Notes under the pieces: model-generated | Database searches by the model: none | What the model saw: only the letters and a program-made list of their open reading frames with translations | Told to the model about the DNA's origin: nothing | Program-made: the position numbers and the translations under genes | NCBI GenBank assembly: GCA_964444795.1 | Contig: CAYUIQ010000282.1 | Coordinates: forward strand, 1 to 10,729 | Origin: JABMRP01 sp964444795 | GTDB lineage: Bacteria > Planctomycetota > Planctomycetia > Pirellulales > Thermoguttaceae | Length of the DNA: 10,729 nucleotides | Reading direction: 5' to 3' | Part shown: positions 5,458 through 10,729 of the stretch, in pieces | Layout: each line of letters starts with the position of its first letter | Numbering within the stretch: the stretch's first letter is position 1

Positions 5458-7770
5458 ATGAAGTGGTTCAACGTCAAACTGATCCTTCTCCGCGAGGTCC
5501 GCGATCAACTGCGGGACCGGCGGACGTTGTTCATGATCGCCGTGCTGCCCTTGTTGCTCTATCCGCTTCTGGGGATGAGCTTCCTGCAGATGTCGACATT
5601 TATGAAGGAGAAGCCGACGCGGGTGCTGGTCGTGGGGGGCCGAGGTCTGCCCGAATCGCCGCCGTTGTTCGAGGACATGGAGAACAAGCGGTTCGCGACG
5701 AACCTGTTTTCCAACGCGGATCGCGCTGACTTGCTGGAATTGGAGTTCGCGGCCGACGAACCCGACGAAGATGCGGCCACGCCCGACCAGCAACGCGCCG
5801 CCGCGCGCGCGGCGGTACAATCGGGCGACTTCGAGGCGGCCGTCTATTTCGCGCCGGAGTTTTCCGGGCAGCTTGCGTTGTTCCGCCAGTTGGTTGCCGA
5901 GCGGATGGCGCGGACGCCGGCCGAGGACGGCACGCAGACGATGGCCGAGTCGTTGCTCCAGGTTCCCAGCCCCGAGATCATTTACACCACGGCGCGGGAG
6001 AAATCGCAGATCACCTACGCCCGGCTGTCGGAGGTTCTGCGTCGTTGGACGGTGGAGATCGGTCAACAAAACCTGCAAGAGCGTGGGGTACCCCGGTCGG
6101 CGACGATGCCTTTCGAGGTGACCCCGGCCGACGTGGCCGACGAGACGGGTTACCAGGGCGCGGCCCTGTGGTCGAAAATCTTGCCCGTGCTGCTGCTGAT
6201 CTGGGCGATGACCGGCGCGTTTTACCCGGCGATCGACCTGTGTGCGGGAGAGAAAGAGCGGGGCACGCTGGAAACGCTTCTCAGCAGCCCGGCCCAGCGA
6301 AGCGAGATCGTGATGGGCAAGCTGATGACGGTCATGGTCTTCAGCGCGATCACGGCGGCGTTGAACCTGCTGAGCATCGCCCTGACCGGCTGCCTGGTTC
6401 TGGTTCAGATCCCTCAGTTCGGTCCGCCCCCGATCTCGGCCGTCCTGTGGCTTTCCCTGGCCCTGATTCCCGTATCGGCCCTGTTCAGCGCCTTGTGCCT
6501 GGCACTGGCCGCTTTTGCCCGAAGCACCAAGGAGGGGCAATACTATCTGATGCCCCTGCTGCTGGTGACCATGCCGCTGGCCATTTTCCCGATGGCCCCG
6601 AGCGTGGAGCTGACGCTGGGCAATAGCCTGATTCCGATCACCGGCATCGTGCTCTTGCTGCGCACGTTACTGGCCGGCGACCACTGGCTGGCGCTGCAAT
6701 ACTCGCCGCCGGTGATCCTCGTCACGTGCGCATGCTGCTGGGCGTCCATCCGCTGGGCGGTCGACCAGTTCAACAGCGAATCGGTCTTGTTCCGCGAGAG
6801 CGAGCGACTGGACGTCGGGTTGTGGCTGAAACACCTGATCCGCGACCGGCGGCCCACGCCGACGGTGGCGATGGCCTTCTTCGCCGGGGCAACGATCCTG
6901 CTGATTCGCTTCTTCATGGGCTTTGCCATGTCGATGCCGGCCACGTTCGGCCAATTTGCGTTGATCGCCCTGGTTAGCCAGTTGGTCGTGATCCTGGCTC
7001 CCACGGTGCTGATGACGACGACATTGACCCTCAGTCCGCGCAAGACACTGCTCCTATACCGGCCGCGATGGACCACGATTCCGGCGGCCGCGCTGTTGGC
7101 CCTGGCGCTGCATCCGACGGCCACCCTGCTGCGCGATCTGGTCGTCCGGCTCTATCCGATGGGCGAGGAAATGGCCGGGCTCGAATCGGCCCTGCAAGGC
7201 GGAACGTTCTGGCAGTTGCTGTTGATCATCGCCGTCGCACCGGCCATCTGCGAGGAACTCGCCTTCCGCGGGTTCGTCCTCTCCGGGCTGCGGCACATGG
7301 GGCACCGATGGCGGGCCATCATCATCAGCAGCCTCTTCTTCGGGCTGACGCACCCCATGTTGCAGCAATCGCTGGTCGCCTGCCTCGTGGGCATCGTGAT
7401 CGGGTATATCGCCGTGCAGACGGGCAGCATCCTGCCCGGTATGATCTACCACATGATTCACAACGGCCTGGGACTCGAACTGGCCTACGGTCAACTGAGT
7501 CAATGGTTCGCCGGCACGTTTCCCGGCCTGGCGGCAATCCTCGACGATTTGTTCGGTGTTCTGGTTGTCCAAAGCGAGGGCGGCGCCTACCAGTATCACT
7601 GGTCGGCGGTGGTGCTGGGCGGAGTGTGTGCCGTGGCCCTGTTGGCTTGGTTCCGCCGCGTGCCGCATGTCATGTCGCCCGAGGAACAACTTCAACAGGC
7701 AATCGACCGCGGTGTCACCGACGTTGGCGCGGGTGTCGACCGGGGCCGGCCGATGGTGGAAAACGCGTGA
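5458..7770 (+). CDS. ABC-2 permease (NatB-like) fused to a CPBP intramembrane protease domain
   Basis: This 770-residue membrane protein has two parts. Residues about 1-435 are a NatB-like ABC-2 permease. The first membrane segment is near 24-45, followed by a large outside domain (about 50-235), a second segment near 239-260, the cytoplasmic GEKERGTLETLLSSP motif (264-278), and further segments to about 430. After a charged link (about 436-470) comes a second membrane region (about 470-735) with a CPBP/Abi (CAAX protease and bacteriocin-processing) core. Its motifs are EELAFR (Glu599, Glu600, Arg604), FGLTH (Phe628, His632) and HMIHN (His665, Asn669). All expected catalytic residues are present, so the protease is probably active. 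The tail beyond 735 is cytoplasmic. No clear ribosome binding site precedes the ATG. The last 4 bases overlap the amidohydrolase start. It should work with the NatA-like ATPase; what the protease cuts is unknown. Confidence 0.9.
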   Translation: MKWFNVKLILLREVRDQLRDRRTLFMIAVLPLLLYPLLGMSFLQMSTFMKEKPTRVLVVGGRGLPESPPLFEDMENKRFATNLFSNADRADLLELEFAADEPDEDAATPDQQRAAARAAVQSGDFEAAVYFAPEFSGQLALFRQLVAERMARTPAEDGTQTMAESLLQVPSPEIIYTTAREKSQITYARLSEVLRRWTVEIGQQNLQERGVPRSATMPFEVTPADVADETGYQGAALWSKILPVLLLIWAMTGAFYPAIDLCAGEKERGTLETLLSSPAQRSEIVMGKLMTVMVFSAITAALNLLSIALTGCLVLVQIPQFGPPPISAVLWLSLALIPVSALFSALCLALAAFARSTKEGQYYLMPLLLVTMPLAIFPMAPSVELTLGNSLIPITGIVLLLRTLLAGDHWLALQYSPPVILVTCACCWASIRWAVDQFNSESVLFRESERLDVGLWLKHLIRDRRPTPTVAMAFFAGATILLIRFFMGFAMSMPATFGQFALIALVSQLVVILAPTVLMTTTLTLSPRKTLLLYRPRWTTIPAAALLALALHPTATLLRDLVVRLYPMGEEMAGLESALQGGTFWQLLLIIAVAPAICEELAFRGFVLSGLRHMGHRWRAIIISSLFFGLTHPMLQQSLVACLVGIVIGYIAVQTGSILPGMIYHMIHNGLGLELAYGQLSQWFAGTFPGLAAILDDLFGVLVVQSEGGAYQYHWSAVVLGGVCAVALLAWFRRVPHVMSPEEQLQQAIDRGVTDVGAGVDRGRPMVENA

Positions 7771-9026
7771 TCACCGAGGTGGACAAAACAGATTCCCTCG
7801 CGGAACCCTTCGCCGTCAAGGCCCGATACGTCTTTCCCGTTGCGGGTCCACCCCTGTCCCAGGGTGTGGTGACGATCCGGGGCTCGAAAATCGTCGCCGT
7901 GGGTACGCAATCCGACGACGCGCCGGTCGAAGATCTGGGAAACGTGGCCATTCTACCCGGATTGGTCAATGCCCACGCGCACCTCGAATTCAGCCAGTTG
8001 GAAACGCCGATCGGCGAGCCGGGGATGGGGTTCGTCGATTGGCTGGGGAAGGTCGTGGAGTTGATCGGCCATTGGGACCACGTCTCGGGCGACGCGGTGG
8101 AAGTCGGTCTGGCCGAGTCGGCCCGGTTTGGCACGACGACCCTGGCCGACATCGCCCGGCCGGGAAGACCGTCAAGTGTCTACACCCCGATCGGCCCCGA
8201 CGCGGCGGTCTTCCTCGAATTGATCGCCCTGAGCCACGAGAGCGTCAACCCGATCCTCGGTCTGGCCCGGGCGCATCTGAAGTCGGCCCAGTTGGCCCAG
8301 GATTGGCGCGTCGGGCTCAGCCCCCACGCCCCGTACACGGTACAGCCCGAGTTGCTCGAATCGGTCGTCGCCTTATCGGCGGTGGCCAGCGTTCCTTTGG
8401 CCTTTCATCTGGCCGAATCCGAAGAGGAACTCCAACTTCTCCGCAATGGAACCGGGCCGTTTCGCGATCTGCTGGTGAAACTGTCCGCCTGGGACGACAG
8501 GCGAATTCGCTCGGGAACCCGGCCGCTGGATTACCTTCGCCAGTTGTCCATGGCCCATCGGGCGCTGATTATCCACGGCAATTATCTCGACGACGAGGAG
8601 ATCGCCTTCCTGGGCAAGCGCTCGGGGCAGATGGCCGTGGTCTACTGTCCGCGCACCCACGCCTTCTTTCGTCATGCCCCCTACCCTCTGGAGAAACTGC
8701 TCGCCGTCGGGGCTCGCGTGGCGGTAGGCACCGATGGCCGGGCATCCGCTCCCGATCTGAACCTGATGGCCGAATTGCGCACCATCGCCGCACGGCACGA
8801 AGCGGTGGCCCGCGAAACCGTGTTGCACATGGGTACCATCGACGCAGCTCGGGCTCTGGGGCTGGCCGCGGAAATCGGCACGCTCGAAGCGGGCAAAGCG
8901 GCCAACCTGACCGTGCTGGCCCTGCCCGACCGGGAGGCCGACGACCCGCACGACCTGCTCTTCGACTCCAACAAACCGGTGGTAGCCACCTGGCGCCGCG
9001 GCCGGAAGAACGACGGCTGGACGTAG
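7767..9026 (+). CDS. Amidohydrolase of the ATZ/TRZ deaminase type, candidate aminofutalosine deaminase
   Basis: This 419-residue cytoplasmic protein has the metal-dependent amidohydrolase barrel of the cytosine-deaminase-like/ATZ-TRZ group. Visible sites are HAH (His70, His72) after PGLVNAHAHLEF, SPHAPY (His187), FHLAES with metal ligand His214 and likely catalytic Glu217, HGNYL (His270), and GTDG (Asp323). A beta-rich N-terminal part and the closing GTLEAGKAANLTVL segment form the usual composite sandwich. The GTG start overlaps the permease stop (GTGA), and GGTGGA (7755-7760) is a likely ribosome binding site. Enzymes of this group deaminate adenosine-like compounds, including aminofutalosine (MqnX), S-adenosylhomocysteine and methylthioadenosine. 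Proximity to mqnA and mqnC makes aminofutalosine the favoured substrate, but that is inference from context. The family call is certain. Confidence 0.85.
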   Translation: MITEVDKTDSLAEPFAVKARYVFPVAGPPLSQGVVTIRGSKIVAVGTQSDDAPVEDLGNVAILPGLVNAHAHLEFSQLETPIGEPGMGFVDWLGKVVELIGHWDHVSGDAVEVGLAESARFGTTTLADIARPGRPSSVYTPIGPDAAVFLELIALSHESVNPILGLARAHLKSAQLAQDWRVGLSPHAPYTVQPELLESVVALSAVASVPLAFHLAESEEELQLLRNGTGPFRDLLVKLSAWDDRRIRSGTRPLDYLRQLSMAHRALIIHGNYLDDEEIAFLGKRSGQMAVVYCPRTHAFFRHAPYPLEKLLAVGARVAVGTDGRASAPDLNLMAELRTIAARHEAVARETVLHMGTIDAARALGLAAEIGTLEAGKAANLTVLALPDREADDPHDLLFDSNKPVVATWRRGRKNDGWT

Positions 9027-9398
9027 TCTCCGTCCGGTGCCACTCGAACGATCCCTGAATTTCGGGACCCGTGTCCAGTCCGGCAACATCCCTTACGAGA
9101 GAGCCACTTCCCACGTTGCAGCGCTGGACGAATGATCTCCCTCCGTTCGCCGCCGAGGTTGAAGCTATCGCACTGTAATCAAGGCCCCCCTGGCCCGCGT
9201 GTCGGGTCGGGATCGGTTCTATCTCGCGGAGACGGCCGGGAGAAACATTGACTTCGGCAGCAGATCTGCGATCATGGATCCACGCTCACCCGCCATGGGC
9301 CGCGGCCAACCTGAAACCGTTCCGGCCTGGATCTTGTCGGCGTCTCCCGTGAGGGTGGCGACCGTTTTCACTTGGACTCATCCACGGAGACCGGCGGC
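9027..9398. other. 372-base intergenic region without a supported gene
   Basis: No open frame here has a ribosome binding site, a recognisable motif or normal composition. A short frame at 9199-9402 is arginine- and proline-rich and overlaps the start of the next gene, so it is discounted. A weak hairpin (TCCC at 9052-9055 with GGGA at 9064-9067) follows the amidohydrolase but has only four good pairs and no T-run. The only other items seen are a promoter candidate at 9248-9275 and a palindrome inside it. Confidence 0.5.
9248..9275 (+). promoter_or_regulatory. Weak promoter candidate upstream of the beta-propeller gene
   Basis: TTGACT at 9248-9253 (5 of 6 to -35) is followed by a 16-base spacer and GATCAT at 9270-9275 (4 of 6 to -10). 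The last ten bases of the spacer (9260-9269) form the perfect palindrome GCAGATCTGC, a possible operator. The leader would be about 117 bases. The -10 match is poor, so this is only a candidate. Confidence 0.3.
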
Positions 9399-10729
9399 AT
9401 GACCATTCGGGGAAAACAGATCGCGCGATCGTGTATCGGCAGTTGGGGGATCGTCGTTCTGTCGGCACTGGCCGCCACGGCCGCCGAGCGGATGGCCTCC
9501 GTGCGCTCGACGGATTGGCCGGGCTGGCGCGGTCCCCGTGGCGACGGCGTATCGACCGAAGCGAACTGGCTTACCGACTGGCCGGAGAATGGACCGAAAA
9601 AGCTCTGGCAAACGCGCGTCGGCGAGGGACATTCGACTGTGGCCGTCGTCGCCGGATGCGTCTACACGGTCGGAAGTAGTGAGGAGGGCTCCGGCCTGCT
9701 TTGCCTCAGTGCCGATACCGGAAAGCTTCTCTGGAGTTCCGATCCGCCGGAAGATGGGCGCCGCGAACCGCCGACGATCGACGGTAACGCCACACCGACC
9801 GTCGATGCAGGCAAGGTCTACATTTCAACGAGCCGCGGCAGCGTGTTCTGCTTCGACGCTAAGAAGGGCGACCTGATCTGGCAGAGGGATCTAACGAAAG
9901 AACTCGGTGCGGACGGTCCCGGCGTGTACAAATACGCCGCTTCCCCGCTGGTCGCCGACGGGCTGGTCATCGTCCCGCTCCGGCTCGACGGCGGAGCGTT
10001 GCTCGGCCTGGACAAGAACAACGGCAAGGAGGTCTGGAGGACCTATCATCACGGCAACCCAACCTACGGACTCTGGTCCTCGCCGGTTGCCTGCACGATC
10101 GAGGGCCACCGGTGCGTCGTTTGGCTGACGGGGCTTCGTGGCGTCGGGTTGGCCATTGACGACGGGAAGACACTATGGCAGTACGAAATTGCCCCACCCG
10201 AATATCCGTTGGGCCGAGACGACCACCGCGGCACCGTCGCCTCCACGCCCGTCATCTCCGAAAACAAGATCGTGGCGCAATTCCATCCGCCGCACATGCG
10301 TGGGTTTACATTCTGTCTGGAAATTCGCGACGGCAAAGCGAAAGTCTTGTGGAAGGCCCCCGATCTGGCGACCTGGTACCATAGCTGTGTTCTCCACGAC
10401 GGCCTGGTGTACGGGGTGGACGAGGCACCGGGCAAACCGGGCCCCGAGGTCGCGCCGCTGCAATGCTACGAATTCAAAAGCGGCAAGTTGCTCTGGTCGG
10501 CGTACCCGTTCGACACCGGCGGCGCGGCCGGCGAACGTCCGGCACGCCCCAAGCCGTGGGCGTCGCCGACCTTTATGATCGCCGACGGCAAGATGATTCT
10601 CTGGGGCCGCGAATTGGTCGTCGCCAAGGTCTCGGCCGACGGATACGAGATCCTCTCGAAGGCCAATCTCGGCCAGAGTGGCCGCTGGACGGTTCCGATC
10701 CTCTCCGGCGGCCGGATCTACTGTCGAAC
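9399..10729 (+). CDS. Secreted PQQ-like beta-propeller repeat protein (partial, 3' end outside window)
   Basis: The frame stays open from the ATG at 9399 to the window edge, giving 443 complete codons. GGAGA (9386-9390) lies 8 bases before the start. Residues 1 to about 29 form a signal peptide with core IVVLSALAATAA. The mature part begins with DWPGWRGPRGDGVS, typical of this family in planctomycetes. PQQ-type blade repeats end in a D-x-x-x-G-x-x-x-W pattern: LSADTGKLLW (about 103-112), FDAKKGDLIW (about 152-161), LDKNNGKEVW (about 204-213), then AIDDGKTLW, EIRDGKAKVLW and EFKSGKLLW. This is the BamB-like/quinoprotein-like propeller fold. Without the full sequence it cannot be said whether it binds PQQ. 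In many planctomycete proteins of this kind the propeller is probably a protein- or glycan-binding scaffold rather than a dehydrogenase. It lies in the same direction as the upstream genes but 372 bases away, so it is probably a separate unit. Confidence 0.88.
   Translation, partial: MTIRGKQIARSCIGSWGIVVLSALAATAAERMASVRSTDWPGWRGPRGDGVSTEANWLTDWPENGPKKLWQTRVGEGHSTVAVVAGCVYTVGSSEEGSGLLCLSADTGKLLWSSDPPEDGRREPPTIDGNATPTVDAGKVYISTSRGSVFCFDAKKGDLIWQRDLTKELGADGPGVYKYAASPLVADGLVIVPLRLDGGALLGLDKNNGKEVWRTYHHGNPTYGLWSSPVACTIEGHRCVVWLTGLRGVGLAIDDGKTLWQYEIAPPEYPLGRDDHRGTVASTPVISENKIVAQFHPPHMRGFTFCLEIRDGKAKVLWKAPDLATWYHSCVLHDGLVYGVDEAPGKPGPEVAPLQCYEFKSGKLLWSAYPFDTGGAAGERPARPKPWASPTFMIADGKMILWGRELVVAKVSADGYEILSKANLGQSGRWTVPILSGGRIYCR

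Noticed and set aside
5335..6540. A 401-codon open frame on the minus strand opposite the permease gene
   Set aside because: It is a composition artefact of a GC-rich coding strand. It is rich in Arg, Gln and Gly, has no motif, and lies opposite a strongly supported membrane protein. Similar long minus-strand frames at 870-1640, 1641-2468, 2645-3526 and 4600-5307 were rejected for the same reason.
9052..9067. A possible terminator after the amidohydrolase gene
   Set aside because: Only four good base pairs, an internal mismatch and no following T-run. It is too weak to call an intrinsic terminator.
9199..9402. A 67-codon open frame in the gap before the beta-propeller gene
   Set aside because: It has no ribosome binding site or recognisable motif, a skewed composition, and its end overlaps the well-supported start at 9399.

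Overview
The window looks like a stretch of chromosome from a free-living planctomycete, probably of the Pirellulales type. This is inferred from gene content, not from a marker gene. The clues are high GC, secreted DUF1080 and ThuA-like domains, a secreted PQQ-type beta-propeller protein, an ABC-2 permease fused to a CPBP intramembrane protease, and menaquinone synthesis by the futalosine route. All eight protein genes lie on the + strand. No rRNA, tRNA, CRISPR array, transposase or phage gene was seen.

Region 1 (1-2588) holds two exported carbohydrate-related proteins. The first is an SGNH/GDSL hydrolase (106-873). The second is a two-domain protein with an N-terminal DUF1080 (3-keto-glycoside hydrolase/lyase-like) domain and a C-terminal ThuA-like domain (996-2588). 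The second gene has its own promoter-like sequence (888-916) and a run of ten A exactly at the domain linker.

Region 2 (2589-4589) starts with two tandem GC-rich hairpins in the intergenic gap. It continues with mqnA (chorismate dehydratase) and mqnC (radical SAM dehypoxanthine futalosine cyclase). These two overlap by 32 bases and use GTG and TTG starts.

Region 3 (4666-9026) holds an ABC-2 type ATPase (NatA-like), a 770-residue NatB-like permease fused to a CPBP protease domain, and an amidohydrolase of the ATZ/TRZ deaminase type. The amidohydrolase overlaps the permease gene by 4 bases. Because it lies just beyond mqnA-mqnC, the amidohydrolase is a candidate aminofutalosine deaminase. mqnA, mqnC and this gene would then supply the first step, the deamination step and the cyclisation step of the futalosine pathway. 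mqnE, mqnB and mqnD are not in the window.

Region 4 (9027-10729) is a 372-base gap with little in it except a weak promoter candidate. It is followed by a secreted PQQ-like beta-propeller protein that runs off the right edge.

Nothing here is clearly a new defence or mobile system. The points most worth checking are the A10 slippage candidate, the split menaquinone locus with an embedded exporter/protease fusion, and the paired hairpins upstream of mqnA.
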